This document shows positions 6,738-13,984 of a DNA stretch of 35,211 bases, in pieces. Each line of letters opens with the position of its first letter. The first letter of the stretch is position 1. A model generated the notes under the pieces. The model saw only the letters and a program-made list of their open reading frames with translations. It was not told the DNA's origin and searched no databases. Source of the DNA: Hydrogenobacter sp. GTDB taxonomy: Bacteria; Aquificota; Aquificia; Aquificales; Aquificaceae. The stretch covers positions 1-35,211 of the forward strand of contig JAGDVY010000023.1 of NCBI GenBank assembly GCA_023255875.1, read 5' to 3'. A program made the position numbers and the translations under genes.

Positions 6738-8285
6738 TTAAAAAGGTATTTTTAGGGTACCAATTAGGTATTTAAGGTCATTGTCTGTAAATAAGAGTCC
6801 TACACCACCAAAAGCACCTCTGAGCTTGGAATTCAAAAGGTCATCTCCCCCAAAGCGCACAAAGAGTGGACCCTTTACTTTATAATTTACAGCTACCTGA
6901 AGGTTAGGTTTGAGATTTTTATCCTGTGGTCTGTCACGCCTTCCAAAATCCCACAGGTCAGAAGTAAAGGTGATTCTCTCGTTATAAACAAGATCCACAC
7001 CAATGCCACCAGTGGATTCTTTTAGTCCACCTCTTAGCACCAAGCTTTTATCTCCCATTATGGGAAAGATCCTTGCATACTGTAGGGTAAATTGAGGTTT
7101 AAATTCCTTCTTTACTATAGTCTGGTTAGGAAGGATCTCTTCTCTATAAACCCTACCCCTTGAGTTTCCCACCACCTCAAGAAGGTAATACTTTTGTTCA
7201 TCGGGTTGCAAGGCTATACTTAGTATTCCCTTTGAATCACCCGCTTTGTAAAGTTCTGCTCTAAAGCCTATATAGAGGTTAGTTTTGTCAGCCAGTTCTC
7301 CCGCTTTGGCAAAAGTTTTGGTAGCAGAAGTTATATTTCTGTATAGCTCTTCGTCTTTGACTAGCTTACCCAAAGTGCCCTCACCCCTTTCTATCCTTGC
7401 AAGGATTTTTTGAAGGTTCTCTGTGGCTTCTGCAAGGTTTGAAGTGGTTGCTTTGAGATTCTGCCTATTTTCCACCACAACTGCATTGAGGTTTTTAGAG
7501 AGCTCGTTAAGATTTTTGGCAAGCTCAGGAAGCGTTTCTTTAAGTCCGTATGTAAGTTCTTTTAGGTTTTCAACGGTTTGTCTAAGATCCTGCCTGTTTT
7601 CAACCGCCAGTTTATCCACATCTTGAGCCAATCTGTCTACAGACACTATGGCAGAAGGAAGTGTCCTGTTTAGGTTTGCAAGCAGTATATTGAGGTTAGC
7701 TATAGCTTGTCTGAGATTCTCTCTGTTTTCCACAGATATCTTGCTCAATGTGTCTGAAAGTACCACAAGGTTTTGAACTATTTTCCTTATGTCCTCTCTG
7801 TTCTCTGAAAGAATTATATGGAGGTTTTCTACCATGAGCTTTACAGACTCAGAGGCACTGGTAAGTTCTTTTATCATCCTGTCTGTGTCTGCATAGCTGT
7901 AGGTTTTGGTTATGGTAGAACCCTCAGAAAGTACACCAGAGGAGGGATCACCGGGATTTATAGATAAGTACTTGTCCCCCATAAGCCCCAATGTGCCTAT
8001 CTGAGCGCTTGCATTTCTGTAGAGTTGTATATCCTTATCTATTTCAAACACTACCTCTACTTTTCCATCTTTTAACTCTACACTACGCACCTTTCCACTC
8101 TTTATTCCCGCAACCCTCACCTCCGCACCCTTTGATAGTCCACCCGCATCGTCAAAATAAACTTTATAAACCTTTACGCCGGGTTTTAAAAAGGGAATCT
8201 CTCCAAAGGTAAGCACAATAAAGGCAAAAGCAAGAGCTACAGCAACTATAAAGGCACCTACCTTAAATTCCGTGGACAGCTTCAT
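6738..8285 (-). CDS. MCE/MlaD-family lipid transport protein with predicted outer-membrane barrel tail
   Basis: A 515-residue protein. Residues 8-26 form one N-terminal membrane helix, and residues about 36-113 an MCE domain (VYKVYFDDAGGLSKGAEVRV, GDKYLSINPG), the hexameric pore unit of lipid-transport ABC systems such as Mla. Residues about 135-330 are helical, with four copies of an ENRxx(L/I)(R/K) motif at 161, 186, 229 and 272; the last three are 43 residues apart, which indicates a repeated coiled-coil needle. Residues about 336-515 alternate hydrophobic and polar residues in beta-strand fashion and end in GTLKIPF, with the terminal Phe typical of BAM substrates, so I infer an outer-membrane beta-barrel. 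No MlaE/MlaF permease or ATPase genes are adjacent. The next gene divergent upstream is a peroxiredoxin. The MCE assignment is firm; the barrel is inference. Confidence 0.85.
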   Translation of the reverse strand: MKLSTEFKVGAFIVAVALAFAFIVLTFGEIPFLKPGVKVYKVYFDDAGGLSKGAEVRVAGIKSGKVRSVELKDGKVEVVFEIDKDIQLYRNASAQIGTLGLMGDKYLSINPGDPSSGVLSEGSTITKTYSYADTDRMIKELTSASESVKLMVENLHIILSENREDIRKIVQNLVVLSDTLSKISVENRENLRQAIANLNILLANLNRTLPSAIVSVDRLAQDVDKLAVENRQDLRQTVENLKELTYGLKETLPELAKNLNELSKNLNAVVVENRQNLKATTSNLAEATENLQKILARIERGEGTLGKLVKDEELYRNITSATKTFAKAGELADKTNLYIGFRAELYKAGDSKGILSIALQPDEQKYYLLEVVGNSRGRVYREEILPNQTIVKKEFKPQFTLQYARIFPIMGDKSLVLRGGLKESTGGIGVDLVYNERITFTSDLWDFGRRDRPQDKNLKPNLQVAVNYKVKGPLFVRFGGDDLLNSKLRGAFGGVGLLFTDNDLKYLIGTLKIPF

Positions 8286-8315
8286 AATAGTTTATATTAA
8301 CCTAATTTCTTCTTA

Positions 8316-8399
8316 ATACGCAGAGTGAGAAATTAGTTATATGCCAAAACTTTAGCATACAAAAGAGCTTTAGCGGTTTAGAATTTCTCATCAGCGTAT
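8316..8399. repeat. Long interrupted inverted repeat in the divergent MCE-peroxiredoxin region
   Basis: ATACGC (8316-8321) and TGAGAAATT (8326-8334) are mirrored by AATTTCTCA (8382-8390) and GCGTAT (8394-8399): 15 perfect pairs with a small internal loop (AGAG against TCA). Between the arms are a smaller hairpin TATGC...GCATA and a direct repeat CTTTAGC at 8350-8356 and 8368-8374. No T-run follows on either strand, so it is not an intrinsic terminator. It could be a small structured RNA, a cruciform site or a regulatory leader. Confidence 0.6.
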
Positions 8400-8414
8400 G
8401 CTGTTATTGTATTG

Positions 8415-8420
8415 TATAAT
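8415..8420 (+). promoter_or_regulatory. -10 hexamer of the peroxiredoxin gene
   Basis: TATAAT ends 6 bases before the ATG at 8427. It argues that translation does not begin upstream at the TTG at 8412. The intervening AGGGGT might act as a weak ribosome site if transcription starts farther upstream. Confidence 0.55.
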
Positions 8421-8426
8421 AGGGGT

Positions 8427-8906
8427 ATGCTGAAAGAAGGTGAAAAAGCACCAGATTTTTGTTTGGAAGGGATAGATGAAGAAGGAAAGGAAGGTAGGTT
8501 CTGCCTTAAGGACTTTTTAGGAAAGCCTCTTATTTTGTACTTTTACCCAAAGGATGACACGCCTGGCTGTACCCAAGAAGCTTGCGACTTTAGAGACAGT
8601 ATGTCTGTACTTAGCTCTATGGGTATAAAGGTTGTAGGCATAAGCCCTGATAGTTTATCCTCTCATAAAAAATTCAGAGAAAAACACGGACTTAACTTTA
8701 TTCTGCTTAGCGACCCAAACAAAGAGGTGGCAAAGCTTTACTTTGCATACGGCAAGAAGAAGATGTATGGAAAAGAAACGGAAGGCATCATAAGAAGTAC
8801 CTTTTTAATAGACAAAGAGGGAAAGATAGTAAAAGCTTGGTACAACGTAAAAGCCAAAGGTCATGTGGAAAGCGTGTTAAAGGAGCTAAAGGCATTAAAT
8901 TTATAG
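8427..8906 (+). CDS. bcp: Bcp/PrxQ-type thiol peroxiredoxin
   Basis: A 159-residue atypical 2-Cys peroxiredoxin that reduces hydrogen peroxide and organic peroxides with thioredoxin as partner. The active site is YFYPKDDTPGCTQEACDFRD: the Cys after PG is the peroxidatic cysteine and the Cys five residues later is the usual PrxQ resolving cysteine. GISPDSLSSHKKF and IIRSTFLIDKEG are further family motifs. The first ATG (MLKEGEKAPDF) is used here; the in-frame TTG at 8412 overlaps the promoter. It stands 16 bases before mqnE and probably shares its transcript, giving peroxide defence next to an oxygen-sensitive radical SAM enzyme. Confidence 0.93.
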   Translation: MLKEGEKAPDFCLEGIDEEGKEGRFCLKDFLGKPLILYFYPKDDTPGCTQEACDFRDSMSVLSSMGIKVVGISPDSLSSHKKFREKHGLNFILLSDPNKEVAKLYFAYGKKKMYGKETEGIIRSTFLIDKEGKIVKAWYNVKAKGHVESVLKELKALNL

Positions 8907-8922
8907 GTAAGGAGTGCTAAAA

Positions 8923-10035
8923 ATGCAAGTATCGGAGCTTTTGGAGTACGTATCTGACAAGAGGTTAAGAAGTATAGGGGAAAAGGTATTAAAGGGTGAA
9001 AGGCTTTCTTTTGATGATGCGGTTTATATGTTCTACTCCAACGAACTTACCTTTATAGGAGCTCTTGCGGAGTATGTGAATAGAAAAAAGAATGGTATGT
9101 TTGCTTACTTTATTGTAAACAGACAGATAAATCCAACAAATATATGTGTGTATCAGTGCAGTTTCTGTGCCTTTGGAGTGGTTAAATCCGATCCGAGAGC
9201 TTACGAGATGAGCCTTGAAGAAATACTCAAAAAGGTGGAAGAAACATACGCTCAAGGTGGCAGAGAAATTCATATGGTGGGAGGATTGCCACCTCACTGG
9301 AAGGTAGAAGACTATATAAGGCTCGTGAGAGAGATTAAAAAGGCTTTCCCTAAAATAACTATAAAGGCATGGACAGCGGTAGAGATACATCACATGTCAA
9401 AGATATCAGGAAGGTCCTATGAAGACATTCTAAAAGAGCTTATAGATGCAGGGCTTGAGGTGCTCCCAGGTGGTGGTGCAGAGATATTCTCCGAGAGAGT
9501 CAGAAAAATAATAGCGCCTTATAAAGCCAACGCGGAGGAGTATCTTGAAGTCCATAGAACAGCTCACAAGCTTGGCATTCCCACAAACGCAACCATGCTC
9601 TATGGTCATATAGAAACTTACGAAGAGAGAGTGGAGCACATGTTAAAACTTAGGGAACTTCAGGACGAAACTGGTGGTTTTCAAGTTTTCATACCTTTAG
9701 CTTACTGGCCAGAAGGTACCAGGTTAGGTGGAAAAAGGACATCCTCCGTTGATGACCTAAAGACAATAGCCATATCAAGGCTCTTCCTTGACAACTTTAA
9801 TCACATAAAAGCCTATTGGATCACCTTAGGTGAAAAGATAGCACAGATAGCTCTAAACTTTGGAGCGGATGACTTGGATGGCACTATAGAAGAGGAAAAG
9901 ATAGTACATTCTGCTGGTACCAAATCCGCCTACGGACACTCAAAGGAAAAGCTCATTAAACTAATAAGAGATGCACAAAAAATACCCGTTGAGAGGGACA
10001 CCTTTTATAGACCTGTAAGCATATACAGTAGCTAA
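8923..10035 (+). CDS. mqnE: Aminofutalosine synthase MqnE (radical SAM)
   Basis: A 370-residue radical SAM enzyme that joins a SAM-derived adenosyl radical to the enolpyruvyl benzoate intermediate, giving aminofutalosine in the futalosine route to menaquinone. The [4Fe-4S] motif is CVYQCSFC (C75, C79, C82), inside NPTNICVYQCSFCAFG. MqnE-specific stretches include EIHMVGGLPPHW, IKAWTAVEIHHMSK, PGGGAEIF, NATMLYGHIETYEERVEH and QDETGGFQVFIPLAYWPEGT; PGGGAEIF and the DETGGF run distinguish it from MqnC. TAAGGAG at 8908-8914, 8 bases before the ATG at 8923, sets this start rather than the GTG at 8914. No other mqn gene is in the window. Confidence 0.93.
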   Translation: MQVSELLEYVSDKRLRSIGEKVLKGERLSFDDAVYMFYSNELTFIGALAEYVNRKKNGMFAYFIVNRQINPTNICVYQCSFCAFGVVKSDPRAYEMSLEEILKKVEETYAQGGREIHMVGGLPPHWKVEDYIRLVREIKKAFPKITIKAWTAVEIHHMSKISGRSYEDILKELIDAGLEVLPGGGAEIFSERVRKIIAPYKANAEEYLEVHRTAHKLGIPTNATMLYGHIETYEERVEHMLKLRELQDETGGFQVFIPLAYWPEGTRLGGKRTSSVDDLKTIAISRLFLDNFNHIKAYWITLGEKIAQIALNFGADDLDGTIEEEKIVHSAGTKSAYGHSKEKLIKLIRDAQKIPVERDTFYRPVSIYSS

Positions 10036-10094
10036 ATTAAAAAACCTTATATCTTAAGCCCATCACTCCTTCATGAATAAAAGAGCAAGGTTAT

Positions 10095-10100
10095 TATAAT
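10095..10100 (+). promoter_or_regulatory. -10 hexamer of sppA
   Basis: TATAAT ends 10 bases before the ATG at 10111. The predicted leader is only a few bases. Confidence 0.5.
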
Positions 10101-10110
10101 TAAGACCATT

Positions 10111-10947
10111 ATGAAAAAGGTTATATTAGTACTGATCCTTTTTGTGGGAATAGTAATGGTGGGAAGTCTATTAGCCAGACTACCTGTGGGAGACAGGATA
10201 GCGGTTATAAAAGTAGAGGGTGTTATAGTGGACCCAGAACCAGTAATAAGGAAAATAGAGAAAGCAAGGGAGGATAGTAGTGTAAAGGCTTTGGTGCTTA
10301 GAGTAGATAGTCCGGGTGGTTCTGTGGGAGCTTCCCAAGAGATATACAGAGCCTTGGAACGTTTTAAAGAAAGTAAAAAACCTGTTGTGGTGTCTATGGG
10401 AAATGTTGCTGCATCTGGAGGTTATTACATATCTGTGCCTGCTGATTATATATATGCCAACCCGGGCACAATAACAGGTAGCATAGGTGTGATTATACAA
10501 CACATAGACTATAAGGAGCTTTTAAATCGCATAGGTGTAAGTACCACCGCCATAAAAACGGGTAAGTTCAAAGATACTCTCTCACCCTTTAGAAAACTCA
10601 CAGAAGAGGAAAAAGAGTATCTGGAGAGCACTATACAGGACGCTTATCAACAGTTTATCTCAGCCATACTAAAATACAGATCGGGAAAGATAAGCGAAGA
10701 GAAGTTAAAAAGTATTGCAGATGGCAGAATAATGACAGGTCTTATGGCTCAGAAAGTTGGGCTTGTAGATGGTATAGGCAATATTGAAGATGCCATAGAT
10801 ATGGCTAAGAAGCTCTCACGCGCAGAGAAAGCCAGAGTTTTTTATATGGAAGACAGAAAAGGATTCCTCAGGAGGTTCTTAGGAGCAAATCTTCCTCATC
10901 TGGACCTAAGCCAGTATGGCACAATGGTTTATTATCTGATGAAGTAG
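10111..10947 (+). CDS. sppA: Signal peptide peptidase SppA, short 36K type
   Basis: A 278-residue S49 protease with one N-terminal membrane helix (residues about 3-22) and a single protease domain facing the periplasm, as in Bacillus SppA. It cleaves leftover signal peptides in the membrane. The oxyanion motif is VDSPGGSVGAS (65-75), the nucleophile is S102 in GNVAASGGYYI, and the general base Lys is K154 in TGKFKDTLSPF. Length fits the short bacterial form rather than the duplicated E. coli enzyme. It has its own promoter-like hexamer, stands 75 bases behind mqnE and 21 bases before the methyltransferase. A second S49-related protease is encoded at 4070-4930. Confidence 0.92.
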   Translation: MKKVILVLILFVGIVMVGSLLARLPVGDRIAVIKVEGVIVDPEPVIRKIEKAREDSSVKALVLRVDSPGGSVGASQEIYRALERFKESKKPVVVSMGNVAASGGYYISVPADYIYANPGTITGSIGVIIQHIDYKELLNRIGVSTTAIKTGKFKDTLSPFRKLTEEEKEYLESTIQDAYQQFISAILKYRSGKISEEKLKSIADGRIMTGLMAQKVGLVDGIGNIEDAIDMAKKLSRAEKARVFYMEDRKGFLRRFLGANLPHLDLSQYGTMVYYLMK

Positions 10948-10956
10948 TGCAAAGGA

Positions 10957-10962
10957 TATAAT
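10957..10962 (+). promoter_or_regulatory. -10 hexamer of the restriction-modification unit
   Basis: TATAAT ends 6 bases before the methyltransferase ATG at 10969, so the mRNA should be leaderless. It lies 10-15 bases after the sppA stop. Confidence 0.5.
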
Positions 10963-10968
10963 TATATT

Positions 10969-11817
10969 ATGACTTGGCACAAACTTATCATCGGAAATTG
11001 TGCAAGCATGGAGGAAATTCCCGATGAAAGTGTGCACTTAGTAGTTACTTCACCACCTTACTTTAACGCTCCTTTTGATTACAAAGATATGTTTAAAAAT
11101 TACGACGAATATTTAAATCTTTTGGATAAAGTCGCAAAAGAACTGTTTAGAGTTTTAAAGAATGGCAGGGTTGTTGTGATAAACATTGATGATATGCTTG
11201 TAAACGGTGAAAAATTTCCGATTGTTGCTGACGCAACCAAAATATTTCAAAGTGCTGGGTTTAGATATAGGGACAGAATAATTTGGAAAAAGCCTGATGG
11301 TTATTTAAGGATAAGCAGAAGAAGTGGTGTGCTTTTGCAACATCCTTATCCTATGTACTTTTATCCTGACAATCTTCTGGAGAGTATATTGATCTTTCAA
11401 AAGGGTAAATTTGATTACTCTTCAGTACCAAAAGAAGTAAAAGAGGCATCAAAGATAGACATTAAAGAGTTTTTAGATAACAAATGGTATATGACACTTT
11501 GGGAGATGGTAAATGTTTTACCTAATTCACCACTTGAGAAAGACATCGCTGCTTTTCCTGAAGAACTCCCCTATAGAATTATAAAACTATTTTCCTATGT
11601 TGGCGAAACCGTCTTAGATCCATTTGTGGGAAGCGGAACAACCATGAAGGTGGCAAGACAACTTGGTAGGAATAGTATAGGAATAGAAATTAAAAAGTCA
11701 TTAATTCCAATAATTAAGAAGAAAGTTGGTTTTGATGAACAGTCATTATTTAATAATCAAAATGATACATTTGAAGTGATAATAAGAGAAAATGTTGAGT
11801 ATGGATATATTGGCTGA
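10969..11817 (+). CDS. Type II DNA methyltransferase, beta class (TSPPY)
   Basis: A 282-residue amino-methyltransferase that methylates the same site cut by its partner nuclease. Motif IV is TSPPY at residues 27-31 and precedes the SAM-binding motif I, DPFVGSGTT at 217-225; this order defines the beta class. SPPY is more usual in N4-cytosine enzymes but N6-adenine activity cannot be excluded. The middle region (KNYDEYLN to IIWKKPDG) carries the conserved helical and motif VIII-type segments; the target recognition region is probably around 110-200. The gene is visibly more AT-rich than its neighbours and overlaps the next gene by 26 bases. The recognition sequence cannot be read. Confidence 0.9.
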   Translation: MTWHKLIIGNCASMEEIPDESVHLVVTSPPYFNAPFDYKDMFKNYDEYLNLLDKVAKELFRVLKNGRVVVINIDDMLVNGEKFPIVADATKIFQSAGFRYRDRIIWKKPDGYLRISRRSGVLLQHPYPMYFYPDNLLESILIFQKGKFDYSSVPKEVKEASKIDIKEFLDNKWYMTLWEMVNVLPNSPLEKDIAAFPEELPYRIIKLFSYVGETVLDPFVGSGTTMKVARQLGRNSIGIEIKKSLIPIIKKKVGFDEQSLFNNQNDTFEVIIRENVEYGYIG

Positions 11818-12874
11818 AATCACAGGAATAAAATACAGCCCTTTTTTGTGCAAGAAATTAGAAATTTATGATATTCAAGATCTTGATACTGCTTTGGTCA
11901 AAGATGGCTCTTTTATATTGGATTTAAAAGGTAAAGGACGTGTCGCTTTGAGTTGGTGGGTTTCACCGAAGCGAACGAGATCATACCCTTATGCCAGAGT
12001 GTATGATACTCTAAAGTTTGATGGTAAAAAGGTAACAGTGATCCCTATAATGAAGGATGAAGGTATAGAAGGGGATAGAGATTTCCTGCAATGGGATACG
12101 GTTTCCTTAATGAGTCTACTTGGCATATATGTAATTATTGGCTATTACAAGCATGCGGAAAAGAGTAGAAGATACGCAAATAAAATAACAAACCAAAGAT
12201 TTGATTCAGATTATATTAGAAAGGAGATAAACGATCTTTTATCATTTCAATCGGATGCATTGCATTGGAATCTATATCAAGTAGAAAAGGTCGGAGAAAT
12301 AGCCAAGATTGCGCTATCTTATTATGAACAAATTTCAAAAAGTCTTGGAGTTAAAATGCATTCAATGAGTCATGCAGAGAAAAGAATAAATGAAATTATA
12401 AAAGGTAAAGAAGCTTTTATGAAGCTTTCAAGAGAATTATCAAAAAAAGCCCAAAGCAGAGAAAGTATCACCAAACAGCCAAAAGAAAAATTATCTGGTA
12501 TAAAGGCAAAACTAACAATTAAAAACTATCTTGGAGGATACTACTTTTTTACCTGTGATGAAGTTGAGATTAAAGATGAAACAGTTTATCTGATTGAAGG
12601 TAAGCACAGCAAGCACAATTTAATTCCATCCTTAGAGGATATAAAAGATGGTTTACTGAAAATGATGCTATTTACTAACCTTAAAAAAGTAGAAGTGAAA
12701 GGGAAGGAGTATAAACCTATCGCGGTCCTAAAATTAACTAGCGATCTAATACTCTCAAAGGAAAAATTAAAACCTTCACAGAGTAGAATAATAGATTTAT
12801 TAATGCAGGAAGCAAGACAGAACAATTTTATTTTAAGAATTAACGATACAAACTTAACAAACTTTGCATGTTAA
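11792..12874 (+). CDS. Putative type II restriction endonuclease (PD-(D/E)XK)
   Basis: A 360-residue protein encoded directly after, and overlapping, the methyltransferase. A candidate PD-(D/E)XK core is found at about residues 256-275: TCDEVEIKDETVYLIEGKHS, with acidic D256/E257 followed by E269-G-K271. The N-terminal part (VALSWWVSPKRTRSYPYARV) looks like a separate recognition or substrate domain; I do not recognise a subfamily. Residues about 195-235 are lysine-rich and helical. Codon usage is strongly AT-biased: in 12181-12240 I counted 14 G+C of 60. The start may be the ATG at 11792 or the one at 11801. Function is assigned mainly from partnership with the methyltransferase plus the ExK motif. 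Confidence 0.75.
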   Translation: MLSMDILAEITGIKYSPFLCKKLEIYDIQDLDTALVKDGSFILDLKGKGRVALSWWVSPKRTRSYPYARVYDTLKFDGKKVTVIPIMKDEGIEGDRDFLQWDTVSLMSLLGIYVIIGYYKHAEKSRRYANKITNQRFDSDYIRKEINDLLSFQSDALHWNLYQVEKVGEIAKIALSYYEQISKSLGVKMHSMSHAEKRINEIIKGKEAFMKLSRELSKKAQSRESITKQPKEKLSGIKAKLTIKNYLGGYYFFTCDEVEIKDETVYLIEGKHSKHNLIPSLEDIKDGLLKMMLFTNLKKVEVKGKEYKPIAVLKLTSDLILSKEKLKPSQSRIIDLLMQEARQNNFILRINDTNLTNFAC

Positions 12875-12878
12875 GTAG

Positions 12879-12884
12879 TATAAT
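12879..12884 (+). promoter_or_regulatory. -10 hexamer of tRNA-Val
   Basis: TATAAT 10 bases before the tRNA 5' end, shortly after the stop codon of the nuclease gene. Confidence 0.5.
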
Positions 12885-12894
12885 TAAAATTCTA

Positions 12895-12969
12895 AGGTGC
12901 GTAGCTCAGAGGGAGAGCGCTGGCCCGACACGCCAGAGGTCGGGGGTTCGAGTCCCCCCGCACCTACCA
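12895..12969 (+). tRNA. tRNA-Val(GAC), CCA encoded
   Basis: A complete cloverleaf: acceptor AGGTGCG pairs with CGCACCT, T8-A9, D stem GCTC/GAGC, anticodon stem CTGGC/GCCAG with loop CCGACAC (anticodon GAC), T stem GGGGG/CCCCC with loop TTCGAGT. Discriminator A at 12966 is followed by an encoded CCA. It lies at the border of the AT-rich restriction-modification pair. Confidence 0.97.
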
Positions 12970-12972
12970 TGT

Positions 12973-12978
12973 TATAAT
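12973..12978 (+). promoter_or_regulatory. -10 hexamer of the 3-dehydroquinate synthase II gene
   Basis: TATAAT begins 4 bases after the tRNA CCA end and ends 8 bases before the ATG at 12987. Any -35 element would lie inside the tRNA gene. Confidence 0.5.
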
Positions 12979-12986
12979 GTTTTTAC

Positions 12987-13982
12987 ATGAAAGAGTTTTG
13001 GTATTGGGCGGAGAACTACGATAAAAAACTTATAACCACAGCAATAGAGTCTGGAGCTACTGCAATAGTCCTCAGCGATCCATCCAAAAAGGAAGAGGTG
13101 AAAAAGCTCGGAAGGGTGAGCGTTGTATCTGAGGAAGGAGACCTAAAGCTGGGAGAGGATGTGGTCCATGTGCTTATAAAGGGAAAAGAAGATGAAGAAA
13201 GAGCAGTCAAATACCCTCCCCATGTGAAGGTAATAGTGGAAACCACAGATTGGACCATCATACCCCTTGAGAACATCATAGCTCAGAGAGAAGAAGTCTA
13301 TGCGGTTGTCAAAAATGAAGAGGAGGCAAAGACCGCTGTTAAGATCTTGGAAAAAGGTGTCAAAGGAGTTGTGCTAAAAAGCTCTGACATAAACACCATA
13401 AAACGAGTAGGCAAGGCTTTAGAAGAGGAAGAGGAGAAGCTAAACCTTTGTGTGGTGCGTATAACACGCATACTACCTTTGGGACTGGGAGATAGGGTGT
13501 GTGTGGATACCACCTCTTTGCTCTCAAGGGGTGAGGGAATGCTTGTGGGAAACTCTTCTGCAGGTATGTTTTTGGTGCATGCGGAAACGGAGGAAAATCC
13601 TTATGTGGCTTCCAGACCCTTTAGGGTTAATGCGGGGGCGGTTCATATGTACATAAGGGTTCCTGGCAACAAGACCAAGTATCTCTGTGAGCTGTCCACA
13701 GGAGATGCTGTAATGGTCTATGACTACAAAGGAAGGGGTAGACTTGTTTATGTGGGAAGAGCAAAGGTAGAGAGGCGTCCCATGATCCTCGTAGAGGGAA
13801 AGGTAGAAAACAAAAAAGTGAGCGCTGTACTTCAGAACGCAGAAACCATAAGGCTGACAAAACCTGATGGCACACCCATATCTGTAGTAGAGCTAAAAGA
13901 AGGAGACGAAGTGCTTGGATATATAGAAGAAGCAGGAAGACACTTTGGTATAAAAGTGGAGGAAACCATCACAGAAAAGTAA
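12987..13982 (+). CDS. 3-dehydroquinate synthase II (archaeal type)
   Basis: A 331-residue protein of the archaeal AroB' family, which oxidatively deaminates and cyclises 2-amino-3,7-dideoxy-D-threo-hept-6-ulosonate to 3-dehydroquinate, the entry to aromatic amino acids that avoids DAHP. Family features are the N-terminal FWYWAENYDKK, the central RVCVDTTSLLSRGEGMLVG with SSAGMFLVHAETEENPYVASRPFRVNAG, HMYIRVPG, YLCELSTGDAVMVYDYKGR and the C-terminal QNAETIRL. It is unrelated to the standard AroB. It stands 3 bases before murE, so the two are co-transcribed. Its partner aldolase-type enzyme is not in the window. Aquificales are among the few bacteria known to carry this type. Confidence 0.88.
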   Translation: MKEFWYWAENYDKKLITTAIESGATAIVLSDPSKKEEVKKLGRVSVVSEEGDLKLGEDVVHVLIKGKEDEERAVKYPPHVKVIVETTDWTIIPLENIIAQREEVYAVVKNEEEAKTAVKILEKGVKGVVLKSSDINTIKRVGKALEEEEEKLNLCVVRITRILPLGLGDRVCVDTTSLLSRGEGMLVGNSSAGMFLVHAETEENPYVASRPFRVNAGAVHMYIRVPGNKTKYLCELSTGDAVMVYDYKGRGRLVYVGRAKVERRPMILVEGKVENKKVSAVLQNAETIRLTKPDGTPISVVELKEGDEVLGYIEEAGRHFGIKVEETITEK

Positions 13983-13984
13983 AA

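Noticed and set aside
7423-7626. Serine/Arg/Phe-rich plus-strand frame opposite the MCE stalk
   Set aside because: It arises from the repeated ENRxxLR codons read in reverse complement.
8286-8426. Intrinsic terminator for either divergent gene
   Set aside because: The inverted repeat is large and has no T-run on either strand, and the flanking genes point away from it.
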